From Akkermansiaceae bacterium (lineage in GTDB: Bacteria; Verrucomicrobiota; Verrucomicrobiia; Verrucomicrobiales; Akkermansiaceae), in NCBI GenBank assembly GCA_905182405.1, contig CAJJBQ010000002.1:1178001-1242000 (forward strand): a DNA stretch of 64,000 nt, written 5' to 3'. The notes beneath the pieces are model-generated. The model saw only the letters and a program-made list of their open reading frames with translations. It had not been told where the DNA came from and searched no databases. Numbering within the stretch: position 1 is the first letter of the stretch; the number at the start of each line of letters is the position of its first letter. Below, piece by piece: positions 26,588 through 34,734 of this stretch. The position numbers were made by a program, and so were the translations under genes.

Positions 26588-27324
26588 AACTTACGTTTTG
26601 GAAAAAGACGAAGTCCCAGAATGGTCAACACGATAACACTGATCGCAGCAAGATCGGTGAGAAACGTCCCGGGAAATCCGAAAATTTTCCCTGAATGCGC
26701 ATCCAAAATCACTCGCGATAGCGGCATCGCATTGCGAGTTCTAATCGCCGATTCCAGTTCGTCTTTCGCCTCATCACCCAGAAGCGGAAGCGAAGTGGTC
26801 GACAATGAAATCTCGCATTCTTCAAAACTCAAAAAATCATTCGCAAAACGATAAGTGCCACCAGAAGATCGAATTACGAGTTGTTCTCCTTTAACGCCAA
26901 CCCCTTCCACCGGAAGAGGCGGAAGCGAGAGTTCATCGAGATCAAGCTCCATCTCACCGGAACCATTCACAATTCCAACTCGCTCATCCGTCGCGATAAC
27001 CAGCCGATTCTTCACCGCCACCGCACCGACCAGATTTCCATTCAGTTGCAGATCCTCGTGATCGAGAAAGAGTAACACTCCCCACTGACTCACTTTCCGG
27101 TCTCCAACCTGAACCCCTCTCGGCTCTCCCTCGGGAACTTGATTGTATCTCTTCAAGACCCACCCCGTTGAAACCTCGGCCTCATTGAGCCCAAAAAATT
27201 CCGCATGATTCAAAAGGAGACCACTAATCGACAACCACAAGAGAGGAAGCGCCGCGACAAGTCCCAGCCAGCGATGCCAGTTACGGGTATTGCGGCGGCG
27301 GTGTTTCGGGGTGGGCTCACTCAT
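26584..27324 (-). CDS. PepSY-associated transmembrane protein
   Basis: A 246-residue protein with an N-terminal membrane helix after a basic, His-containing stretch (HRRRNTRNWHRWLGLVAALPLLWLSISG; helix about 20-38). An external domain of about 165 residues is followed by a C-terminal helix (about 223-240). NWHRWLGL matches the first helix of PepSY_TM/PiuB-type reductase components, where His residues may bind haem. In flavinylated systems such proteins pass electrons across the membrane. It overlaps both neighbours (FMN-binding protein and ApbE) by four bases, which supports a shared function. Confidence 0.8.
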   Translation of the reverse strand: MSEPTPKHRRRNTRNWHRWLGLVAALPLLWLSISGLLLNHAEFFGLNEAEVSTGWVLKRYNQVPEGEPRGVQVGDRKVSQWGVLLFLDHEDLQLNGNLVGAVAVKNRLVIATDERVGIVNGSGEMELDLDELSLPPLPVEGVGVKGEQLVIRSSGGTYRFANDFLSFEECEISLSTTSLPLLGDEAKDELESAIRTRNAMPLSRVILDAHSGKIFGFPGTFLTDLAAISVIVLTILGLRLFPKRKL

Positions 27325-27806
27325 TTAATGGAGTCGAGATACAAAGCAAGACGAGCGAGTTTGGTCAAGGCGCGCACTGAAAGAGTTGCACCCGCAATAT
27401 TTTTAGCGGCTCGACTCAATTGATTTCCACCCTTGAGCTGCGCTCCTTCAAACTGTTTCGTGAAAGCGGGCCTCGCCACCTCCCAGCCGTGAGTCTCTCG
27501 ATAAACGAGGACCTTCACCGTCGAAATCTTTCCTCCGGACACCACATACCCTGTCGTAATGTATTCCGTTTTGCCGATTTCCTCCAAAATGAAGGCGGTC
27601 TTTTTCCCCACCGACCAATGCCGGATCGAAGTCGTTTTATAACGCTTCCCCAGAATCGCGCGCACCGCTTTTTGCTGCGTCGCATCAAGGACGATCGCCT
27701 TGTTAGCAGGAATTTCCCCCAAACTTCCGCGGATAAAATCGGATGGCTTTTGGTAAACTCGATCAGCCGAGAAAGCGCTCCCCCCGGAAAGGAGAAGCGC
27801 TATCAC
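27321..27806 (-). CDS. FMN-binding domain protein, predicted ApbE substrate
   Basis: A small exported FMN_bind protein. The signal is RSLFFVIALLLSGGSAFSA, with cleavage before DRVYQ. The C-terminal flavinylation site reads IAGATLSVRAL, Thr141 (counting from the GTG) being the predicted FMN acceptor, as in RnfG/NqrC-type domains. The apbE gene two genes downstream encodes the enzyme that would modify it. The start is uncertain: GTG 27806 is used, but a CTG at 27824 or the ATG at 27878 inside the porin gene would give a fuller signal peptide. The stop overlaps the PepSY gene by four bases. Confidence 0.8.
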   Translation of the reverse strand: MIALLLSGGSAFSADRVYQKPSDFIRGSLGEIPANKAIVLDATQQKAVRAILGKRYKTTSIRHWSVGKKTAFILEEIGKTEYITTGYVVSGGKISTVKVLVYRETHGWEVARPAFTKQFEGAQLKGGNQLSRAAKNIAGATLSVRALTKLARLALYLDSIK

Positions 27807-27825
27807 GAAAAAGAGCGACCGCAGC

Positions 27826-28941
27826 TTAGAAGCTGTAGCCGACACCAAAATTGAAGGTATTATTATCGGATTTCCCATCTTGCTTGAGAACATTGTAATC
27901 AGCCTTGAGGACAACATTGTCAATCGGCCAGTAGTTCACACCTACAGTGTATTCGTCAACTTCCTTACGAGTTCCCGAAGCATATTCGTAGCTACTATAA
28001 CGTCCGAAGATTCCAACGCTCCCGCCATTCTCGAAACTCCAACGATAGGAAGGTTCCACGAAATAACCCCACTGCTTGTCAGCATCTGCGGCCTCGAAGG
28101 AAGCCCCATCGATATCCCATTGGGAAACAAGAGCACGAAGACCAAATCCTCCAGAGTTATATTGTGCCGCAGCACCTAACAAGAGAGCCGAATTATCCTC
28201 CGCACTACCACTTGCAATATCGCTCTGAAAGTTTGCGAAACCACTCACACTCAGCCCATTTCCACCAGCGTAGCGAACCCGGGCAGAAGCCGCCCAATTC
28301 GTCGCATCCGCCTCCGCCACCTTTTGACGGCCCGAGCGAATACTGAATGCTTTTGAACCTGCGGTCGGCACATTGAGCCCGGAGTGAACGCCAAAATCAA
28401 ATCCGAGCCCACTATCAAAGTTCTTACTTACCGCAGCACCTCCCTCCCACCAAGTCGTGGGAATAATGTTCTTCTCCACATTATTTCGCTCAACTCCATA
28501 AAAGGTATTGGGCTCGTGAGTCTCGTTGAGAAGCCCAAGCGGAAGGAGATAGACACCCGCCTTCGCACTTAACCCTTGGTCGAGATCGAACTCAATGTAG
28601 GCCTGCTCCAACTCGACTTCGCCGGGCTTCCCGTCTCCGGAAAGAGAATGCTCGAGTTCGAACTCGGAGAATAACTTGATTCGATCGTTGAAGCGGTGAT
28701 TCACGAAGAGCACCCAGCGATGAAAATCGATCTGATCCTTATCACCCGTGTTTAGGTGAAGCTCACCGTATCCTCCGATCGCCGTTTTTTCATACCAACG
28801 ACTTCCCCCTGGATTTCCCAGGAAGGCGTTGTCGATGCTACTTCCCCCGGAAGGAGCAGCAAGTTCTTCCAATGTGACACCGGAGGCCGACGAGGCAGCC
28901 AATCCGATGACAGAAGCTAACAGTGTATGTTTAAGTCTCAT
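27826..28941 (-). CDS. Outer-membrane porin-like beta-barrel protein
   Basis: A 371-residue outer-membrane protein. A signal peptide (MRLKHTLLASVIGLAASSASG) precedes alternating amphipathic strands through the whole length. The protein ends GVGYSF, the terminal aromatic residue expected of BAM substrates. TAIGGYGELHLNTGDKD and FHRWVLFVNHRFNDRIKL resemble phosphate-selective or general porins. It is the first gene of the flavin operon; the FMN-binding gene follows at once. A porin here could admit a substrate such as ferric chelates for reduction, which is inference. Its promoter region carries the dyad at 28956-28980. Confidence 0.85.
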   Translation of the reverse strand: MRLKHTLLASVIGLAASSASGVTLEELAAPSGGSSIDNAFLGNPGGSRWYEKTAIGGYGELHLNTGDKDQIDFHRWVLFVNHRFNDRIKLFSEFELEHSLSGDGKPGEVELEQAYIEFDLDQGLSAKAGVYLLPLGLLNETHEPNTFYGVERNNVEKNIIPTTWWEGGAAVSKNFDSGLGFDFGVHSGLNVPTAGSKAFSIRSGRQKVAEADATNWAASARVRYAGGNGLSVSGFANFQSDIASGSAEDNSALLLGAAAQYNSGGFGLRALVSQWDIDGASFEAADADKQWGYFVEPSYRWSFENGGSVGIFGRYSSYEYASGTRKEVDEYTVGVNYWPIDNVVLKADYNVLKQDGKSDNNTFNFGVGYSF

Positions 28942-28955
28942 GTCGCGCCCCTTCT

Positions 28956-28980
28956 ATTGCGATTGCGTCTCAATAGCAAT
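28956..28980. promoter_or_regulatory. Dyad operator upstream of the porin/flavin operon
   Basis: ATTGCGATTG, a five-base spacer, then CAATAGCAAT: nine of ten positions pair. The dyad sits 15 to 39 bases before the porin ATG, where a repressor would block transcription. The size and AT/GC pattern are like Fur-family boxes, which would fit an iron-related reductase operon, but no regulator gene is nearby and the match to the Fur consensus is loose. Confidence 0.5.
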
Positions 28981-29334
28981 AATTTTCTGCCCGTTTTTTA
29001 TTTTTTTAATATCCACTCAGATGTCGGTCTGTAAGTGCCCTTTAATAAAAGGGGAGACGCTGAATAAAGTGCCTATTCGCCCAAGATCCTTTTCTGATTA
29101 ATTTCGCGGTCGCACCAAGGCTCCGATTCGGATCGAAAGCGGTTTGTGCTGATCATTTCCATCGATCATTTCGAGATCTTGGCAGAATTTTTGGGCTCTT
29201 TGGTCTTCTTTCCCTTCATTTTAGAAAAGCTTGCGAGCTGCAACCACGAGGTTGCCCAAATAAATCCAAAATCAACAGACTGGGATCACAATCCCCTCTT
29301 GGAAGACACGGTCGTGGATCCCTCATTACGAGGA

Positions 29335-29760
29335 ATGATCTTTGTCGATACCTCTTTCTGGATCGCCTTCCGGAATGAGCGCTACGCGCACCATGGCCAG
29401 GCAAAAATCCTGATGCAGGACTTCTTTCGCTGACGGAAAACTCTCGACATCATCGATCACATTTTCACCGAGACCCGGGCCGACTTTGTCACATCAGTTC
29501 CAAAACGTGAACAGACCATGCAAGACCTTCTCGAAAATCCCATCGTGTGCCATCTCTCCCCTACCCCAGAGGAGAGAAACCTCCGTCTTTTCTGGCTCCG
29601 GGATTTCCAGGACAAGTAATGCTCCTATGTCGATGCCCTCTCCTTTACCATGACCGAGTCGCGCAAGATCCCTGCCGCAGCCTCCTTCGACGACCACTTT
29701 CGTCAGCCCGGCATCTTCACTAATAAGATTCGCCCACTTCTGCCTTCCACTCCTCTCCTG
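29335..29760 (+). pseudogene. PIN-domain (VapC-like) ribonuclease gene, dead
   Basis: The frame starts at ATG 29335, after a GAGGA ribosome binding site, with MIFVDTSFWIAF, the first Asp box of PIN-domain nucleases. It continues through IDHIFTETRADF (Glu box), CSYVDALSF (third acidic box) and AASFDDHFRQPG (fourth). It is interrupted by TGA 29431-29433 and TAA 29617-29619 and has no proper stop before the exbB start in the same frame. VapC toxins cleave tRNA or rRNA and are paired with antitoxins; no antitoxin gene was recognised upstream. All four acidic boxes remain readable, so the inactivation is probably recent. Confidence 0.75.
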
Positions 29761-29784
29761 ATCTGTCCAAGTTTTCTGCAGACA

Positions 29785-30384
29785 ATGAATTACCAACTCA
29801 AGGATCTCTTTCTTAAAGGTGGCGGCTTCATGTGGCCAATCCTCATCCTCTCGATCATTTCCGTGATCGTGATTCTCGAACGAGTCGTCTTCTACATCAT
29901 CAACCGCTACCGAGTCGGTGCTGCGATCGCACAACTTCGCAACCAAACGGCAGCTAGCCACTCCTACAACCCGCTTCTCAAGGTCGCAGCAGCCTTTATG
30001 GAGGACGTTCCTCAAGGCGAAGAGCACTGCCTTAATGTCAGCGAACGTGAAGCCTCCCGACTCATCGCCTCCCACGAGCGCGGCCTTCGCATCCTCGCCC
30101 TCATCGCCGCAATCTCTCCTCTCATTGGTCTCCTCGGCACCGTTTGGGGTATGGTCATCGCCTTCTCAGAAATTGCCGCCCTTGGAGACAAGGTTTCCCC
30201 CGCCGATTTCGCCGATGGAATCTGGACCGGCCTCCTTACCACCGTCGCCGGTCTCCTCGTCGCCATTCCCGCCATGTCCATGGCCAAGATTTTCGAAGCC
30301 CGCGTCGACCGGCTCGTCCATGATCTCAACGTGGTCACCTCACACCTGCGTGAGTGGTATTTCACGCGCACCACCGAGAGCTAA
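29785..30384 (+). CDS. exbB: ExbB/TolQ/MotA proton channel family protein
   Basis: A 199-residue ExbB/TolQ protein with three membrane helices: about 13-35, about 105-125 (ALIAAISPLIGLLGTVWGMV, the family signature) and about 143-165. It forms the proton-driven motor with ExbD that energises TonB. The start at ATG 29785 gives the family's short N-terminus; the open frame extends further upstream only because it merges with the dead PIN gene. The exbD start lies two bases past its stop and tonB overlaps exbD, so this is a complete TonB energy-transducing operon. Confidence 0.88.
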   Translation: MNYQLKDLFLKGGGFMWPILILSIISVIVILERVVFYIINRYRVGAAIAQLRNQTAASHSYNPLLKVAAAFMEDVPQGEEHCLNVSEREASRLIASHERGLRILALIAAISPLIGLLGTVWGMVIAFSEIAALGDKVSPADFADGIWTGLLTTVAGLLVAIPAMSMAKIFEARVDRLVHDLNVVTSHLREWYFTRTTES

Positions 30385-30386
30385 AA

Positions 30387-30800
30387 ATGGCTATCACCCG
30401 CACGCGCCGCATTGATGCCGGGATCGACATGACCCCGCTCATCGACGTGGTCTTTCAGCTCCTCATCTTCCTCATGGTGAGTAGCCAATTCATCAAGCCC
30501 GACCAGCGCGTCGAACTCCCCGTCGGGCCCATCGCAAGCTCACCCGTTGATCAAGATTTTGAAACCCTCATCATCTCGATCAGCAGCGAAAATATCGTCT
30601 CCCTAGAAGGCGAAGAAATCGCACTGGAGGAGCTCACCGGAAAACTCCGCGACGTCGTCAGCCACACCGAGATCACCTCGCTTGAAATTCGAGGCGACCG
30701 CGCATCCCACCTTGGCACCTTCATCCAAATCATGGAAACCGCGCGCGAATGCGGCATCATCGACCTCGCTTATCATAAAAAAGATGTCCCCCCGGAGTAG
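30387..30800 (+). CDS. exbD: ExbD/TolR family biopolymer transport protein
   Basis: A 137-residue ExbD with one membrane helix. DMTPLIDVVFQLLIFLMVSS (about 15-34) is the family signature, including the Asp that conducts protons. The periplasmic domain shows the usual LEIRGDRASHLGTFIQIMETARECGI pattern, split here as LEIRGDR and IQIMETARECGI (about 99-128). ATG 30387 lies two bases after the exbB stop; an upstream ATG at 30354 is inside exbB and is not used. The last 17 bases overlap the tonB start. Confidence 0.88.
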   Translation: MAITRTRRIDAGIDMTPLIDVVFQLLIFLMVSSQFIKPDQRVELPVGPIASSPVDQDFETLIISISSENIVSLEGEEIALEELTGKLRDVVSHTEITSLEIRGDRASHLGTFIQIMETARECGIIDLAYHKKDVPPE

Positions 30801-31518
30801 TCAACCCCTCACCTGGATCTGTGTGGCCCTCCTCACCTTGGGTCTGCATGCCGCTGCCCTCCTCTGGATCACGTTTCCAAAACATCCCGAGCCCAAGGAA
30901 CTCGTGCCCCCCACCCGGCTTGACCTCTCCATCCTCCAGCCCTCACCTGCCACTCCGAAAACGGTCTCCATCCCCGAACCAGCTCCGGAGCAATTACCGG
31001 ATCGAGAACCCGAGCAAATTCCTCCGCCTCCTCCAAAGATCGATCCGCCTGTAAAACCGGAGCCACCCAAACCCGATCCCACTATCCTCAAACGAGAACA
31101 GGAAAAAGCCGTTCGCGACCGCGAAATCGCCAAGAAACGCATGACCGAAAAGCGAATCCGCGAAAAAGCCGCACAAGCCGTTAAGGTCAAACGCGACGCC
31201 CAAGCCACTGCCGCTCGCAAGCGCGCTGCCGAAGCCCAACACATTGCCACCAAACCCACCGTCATCATCCGTCGCAAGCCCACCTACCCACGTTCCGCAC
31301 AACGCGCCGGCTTCCAGGGAACGACGACTCTCACCATCACCATCGGCACCACGGGCCGTGTCACCTCAGTCCACATCACCAAATCAAGCGGCCACGCCGC
31401 CCTCGACAACGCAGCCGTCTCCGCCGCCCGAACCTGGAAGTTCAAACCCGCAAAAAATGGCCTCGGCCAAGCCGTCCCCTATTCAATGAGCGCACCCGTC
31501 CCCTTCAAGCTGCAATGA
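30784..31518 (+). CDS. tonB: TonB family energy transducer
   Basis: A 244-residue TonB. One N-terminal membrane helix (about 10-28) is followed by a Pro/Glu/Lys-rich spacer (about 40-115) and a highly charged, Lys/Arg/Ala-rich helix (about 100-155). The C-terminal TonB domain is RKPTYPRSAQRAGFQGTTTL (from about 160) to [14 protein letters not shown]. It couples ExbBD to outer-membrane TonB-dependent receptors, none of which is in the window. The start at 30784 overlaps exbD by 17 bases; the stop overlaps the next small gene by four (ATGA). Confidence 0.88.
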   Translation: MSPRSSQPLTWICVALLTLGLHAAALLWITFPKHPEPKELVPPTRLDLSILQPSPATPKTVSIPEPAPEQLPDREPEQIPPPPPKIDPPVKPEPPKPDPTILKREQEKAVRDREIAKKRMTEKRIREKAAQAVKVKRDAQATAARKRAAEAQHIATKPTVIIRRKPTYPRSAQRAGFQGTTTLTITIGTTGRVTSVHITKSSGHAALDNAAVSAARTWKFKPAKNGLGQAVPYSMSAPVPFKLQ

Positions 31519-31811
31519 GTGCGCCGAGTCTCTCAAGCCAAAAACTGACCCGGCTCAAGAACATTAGAAATATCGGAGCAGTCGCCCTCGTCTTAAGCCT
31601 CGCCTTCTCTTGGCTCACCGTTTGGATCGCTCAGAGAACAATCGAAAAACTCGAAGCAAACCCAGTAATCGCCAAGGAAGACATCCTCTCTGAAATCCCA
31701 AGCTTACTTACAATCGTCTTCGCCCTTGGACTGATCGTCCTCATCTCCGGCATCACTACCTTGTTCTCGATCGTCCTCGTAATGATTAAATCTAAGGTTC
31801 CCCAAAAATAG
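31515..31811 (+). CDS. Small hypothetical membrane protein
   Basis: A 98-residue protein with two predicted membrane helices (about 19-40 and 63-90) and a short loop between them. It overlaps tonB by four bases (ATGA), so it is translated with the exbB-exbD-tonB set. I do not recognise a family. It may be an accessory of the TonB motor or simply a passenger gene. Confidence 0.6.
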   Translation: MSAPSLSSQKLTRLKNIRNIGAVALVLSLAFSWLTVWIAQRTIEKLEANPVIAKEDILSEIPSLLTIVFALGLIVLISGITTLFSIVLVMIKSKVPQK

Positions 31812-31851
31812 AATTCTCCAACCACTCCTCACCATTCACAATTCACAAACC

Positions 31852-32862
31852 ATGAGTAAGCTCAAAGTTCACAATGCAATGTGGCCCGGCCTCGTCGGGA
31901 AAGAAGAAGGCACCGACCACCCGCCGATATCCCTCGAGCGCATGCTCGAACTCACCGCCAACTCCGAAGTCAACGGACAGAAATACGACGGCGTCGATTA
32001 CTTCCTCTTCCACCCCCACACCGACCCCGACGCCTCCGAGGACGACTTAAAAAAGATCGCCGACCTCATCGCCTCAAAAAACCTCAAAGTCGGAACCCTC
32101 GTCGCCCCCGTCTGGCCAGGGACCGTCGGAGGCCCCGCCTTCGGTTCAAAAGACGACCGCAATGACTTCGTCCTCGCCGTCGAAAAAGCCTGTCGCATCG
32201 CCAATATTTTCAAAGCCCACGGCGTCCGTGACTACGGCGCGATCCGCATCGACACCGCTGGATCCGTCGAAGACTGGGCCAAGAACCCCGCCGCCAACAC
32301 TGCCCTTGCGGCCGACACCATCAAGCGCGCCGCCGCCATCGCAGCCGACAACGGAGAGCGCCTCGCCATCGAAGGCGAAATCTGCTGGGGAGCCATCCAT
32401 TCATGGAAGGACACCCTCGACCTCCTCGAAGCCATCGGCCTCCCCGAAACCGTCGGCTTTCAAGCCGATCTTGCCCACACTTACCTCTATCTCCTCGGTT
32501 ACAATGCCCCCGAGCATGCCCTCATCAAAGAAGATCATACCGACGAAGAATTCTGGCCCGCCTACCGCTCCATGGTCGGCAAGCTCCGCCCTTGGACCAT
32601 CGACTTCCACGTCGCCCAAAACGACGGCTCCGTCCACGGTACAAGCGCTCACGACAAAACCGGTCGCCACTGCCCTGCCGACGACCCGAACGGAAAACTC
32701 GACATCGTAAAGTGCTCCTCCGAATGGCTCAAAGACCACGCCGACCGCAAGATCGAACACATCTGCTGGGACGGCTGCATGTTCTCAAACGAATTGCTGG
32801 AAGAACGACAAACCTGGAACACTATCCTCGATACGATGTTGCAGGTCCGCTGCGCCCAATAA
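31852..32862 (+). CDS. Sugar isomerase/epimerase-like TIM-barrel protein
   Basis: A 336-residue protein of the xylose-isomerase-like TIM-barrel group. Candidate metal ligands fall where the family has them: Glu in AIEGEICW (about 172), Asp in FQADLAHTY (about 205), His in TIDFHVAQ (about 250) and a late acidic/aromatic box near the end. There is no signal peptide. It heads the sugar catabolic cluster that contains a ribulokinase-like kinase and a fucose/arabinose isomerase-like protein, so a ketose epimerase or isomerase role in that path is likely. The exact sugar cannot be told. Confidence 0.8.
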   Translation: MSKLKVHNAMWPGLVGKEEGTDHPPISLERMLELTANSEVNGQKYDGVDYFLFHPHTDPDASEDDLKKIADLIASKNLKVGTLVAPVWPGTVGGPAFGSKDDRNDFVLAVEKACRIANIFKAHGVRDYGAIRIDTAGSVEDWAKNPAANTALAADTIKRAAAIAADNGERLAIEGEICWGAIHSWKDTLDLLEAIGLPETVGFQADLAHTYLYLLGYNAPEHALIKEDHTDEEFWPAYRSMVGKLRPWTIDFHVAQNDGSVHGTSAHDKTGRHCPADDPNGKLDIVKCSSEWLKDHADRKIEHICWDGCMFSNELLEERQTWNTILDTMLQVRCAQ

Positions 32863-33145
32863 GGAGAGCAGCTATAATATCCTTCGGGTGCATCTCGCTA
32901 ATCTTCACCCGAATTATCCAATACGGCGTTCGAATCCTGACAAATAAGCATAATCTCCTTCCTGTCCATGCTGCTCTGCCGAATGCCGGGAGGAGTGTCG
33001 TCTATTACCGGTCCAACGATCATAGAATCATCCCTTCTGCCCCGGAAACACCTGGTTCTATGAACGCCCGAAAGCCTATACCTCATTGCCATCACGGGCC
33101 GGAAAACGACGACTCCTTTAGTCTTCCAATCGTAATATCCACACA

Positions 33146-34174
33146 ATGAATGAAACTTTAAAAAACAATACCTCTGTAAAACTGGGCTTCGTGCCCGCAC
33201 ACCTTAAGTTAGCGAATACCCACATACCAAACGAGAAAGGTGAACTTCCTCGTGACGACAGGGGAAAGTTGCTCTTACTAAAAGGTATTATTGACACCTG
33301 TGCATCCAGTCCTGTTCACATAGATGCTATTCAAATCATGTATTTCCCCGGGATATGTGATCATGATTCACAAGAACTTATCAATGGAGTTCTCGAGATT
33401 GGAATAGAGCCGCAGCTCATCCTCATGGTTGGAGGGCTTGACCCGATGAACTCGGCAGACGAAGACGCAGCCACAGAACTCCTCCTCAACGGTGTCGAAG
33501 TTGCAAAAAAACATGGAATTAAACATATTGGTTCCACTTCTGTTGAAGCATGGATGGCCAGCCCACCACCTGCTGATGAGGCAGATTTCGAACGAAAAAA
33601 GCAGCAGATCATTAAACTTCATTACCGGGTTTTCACGAAAGCAAAGATGGCCGAATCCTCAATCGAAAGCTGGCATCTCGAGTTTCTTCGTCCTGGTGAG
33701 ATGAATACATTTACAAGCATCCCTTCTATTCAAAGTGTTGTGGCAGAGCTAAACAAAAAAGTAGATCAGGCTTTTTTTAAGGTCTTAGTAGATGCAGCCC
33801 ATTGTGGAGATGGTGATCTCACTCGTGAAGAAAATGCCAAATTAATTCATCAGTTAGCCGATGATGGACAATTCGAAATATTTCACGCCTCAGCCCCAAC
33901 CACAAGAGGCTGTGTGAGCTCAGACGATAATTGGATTAGCTCTTTGCTTTCGGCTGCCGCCACTTCCGGCGCTCTAAAATATGTCATCGTCGAAGTATTC
34001 CACCATGCTGACCCTGCTCTGCAAGCACTCAGAGAGTATGATTCAAACCATGGCATCGACACTGCGTGTGGTAGGTCATACCAGGATATCGTCCATCATA
34101 ACCTAACCGATATTACCCTGAGGTTAAATAACCTAAAAAACAGAGGGCTCATCGACTCAGGGCCTTTGAATTGA
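33146..34174 (+). CDS. TIM-barrel protein, sugar isomerase/epimerase-like (tentative)
   Basis: A 342-residue cytoplasmic protein. The pattern of strands (IDAIQIMYFPG, PQLILMVGG, IKHIGSTSVEAW, SWHLEFLRPGEMN, FKVLVDAAHCGDG, YVIVEVFHHAD) fits a TIM barrel with Glu, Asp-x-x-His and Glu-x-x-His metal sites like sugar epimerases. I do not recognise the exact family. Base composition is visibly richer in A and T, and codons end in A or T far more often than in its neighbours, suggesting acquisition from elsewhere. It lies in the same orientation as the sugar cluster but is set off by gaps on both sides. Confidence 0.7.
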   Translation: MNETLKNNTSVKLGFVPAHLKLANTHIPNEKGELPRDDRGKLLLLKGIIDTCASSPVHIDAIQIMYFPGICDHDSQELINGVLEIGIEPQLILMVGGLDPMNSADEDAATELLLNGVEVAKKHGIKHIGSTSVEAWMASPPPADEADFERKKQQIIKLHYRVFTKAKMAESSIESWHLEFLRPGEMNTFTSIPSIQSVVAELNKKVDQAFFKVLVDAAHCGDGDLTREENAKLIHQLADDGQFEIFHASAPTTRGCVSSDDNWISSLLSAAATSGALKYVIVEVFHHADPALQALREYDSNHGIDTACGRSYQDIVHHNLTDITLRLNNLKNRGLIDSGPLN

Positions 34175-34363
34175 GGAGGGCAATCTGGCCTGCCATGCAG
34201 GATGAGTTTGACCGCCTCTCTTTAGTTGCGATAATAGTTGATCAACGATCTACAGTTGCGTTGTCCGTAGCAGAGGATGATTACCAGCAGGGCGTTGCAT
34301 GTGAGAGCCAGGTTTTGGAATGGCTGCCTGGACCCTCACAAAAGATAATCCTAATTTCCCAAC

Positions 34364-34498
34364 ATGTTAGCCAGCACCTCAGTCCTCCATTCAATCGATT
34401 GGATCGTCCTCGTCCTTTACTTTGGCGGCACCATGGCGATGGGCTTTTATTTCTACCGCCGCACCCGCTCGGTCGAAGAATACACCGCTGGCAATTGA
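34364..34498 (+). pseudogene. Sodium:solute symporter remnant (N-terminal fragment)
   Basis: A 44-codon fragment reading HSIDWIVLVLYFGGTMAMG, then FYFYRRTRSVEEYTAGN before TGA 34496. This is the first helix and first loop of SSS-family sodium/sugar symporters, whose full length is about 500 residues. Nothing of the rest remains, as the araB-like gene starts 236 bases later. In a sugar cluster this was probably the uptake transporter. A further open stretch upstream (34171-34360) has no recognisable product. Confidence 0.7.
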
Positions 34499-34607
34499 AA
34501 CGCCTTCTTCGAGCGCCAAAAGTCTCCCAAAAAAATACCATCCCTTTTTGATTGATGAAGATAGCCGCTGCTACGACAAAAAATAAGGAAAGAAGTTACG
34601 GTGCCCT

Positions 34608-34626
34608 CGCCGCTTAGCTTCGCAAG
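34608..34626. repeat. Dispersed 19-base intergenic repeat, copy 1
   Basis: CGCCGCTTAGCTTCGCAAG, identical to 48578-48596. Weaker similarity extends about 20 bases to the left (GGAAAGAAGTTACGG against AAAAGGAGTCGCGACG). Both copies lie between genes. The nature of the repeat is unknown. Confidence 0.55.
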
Positions 34627-34734
34627 CCGCTCATCCAAGAAAAGAAAGCACCCGCGATTTGCAATCGTGATCGCGAGTCCCTCATCCAAGCCCCCAACCA
34701 AGCTTCACTCTTCATCGCTCAACCTTCACACCTC

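Noticed and set aside
29785..30800. MotA/MotB flagellar stator
   Set aside because: The second gene is a short ExbD with DMTPLIDVVF and is followed by a clear TonB; no OmpA-type peptidoglycan domain is present.
32923..32937. GTTCGAATCC-like T-loop suggesting a tRNA
   Set aside because: No pairing T-stem, anticodon arm or acceptor stem could be found around it.
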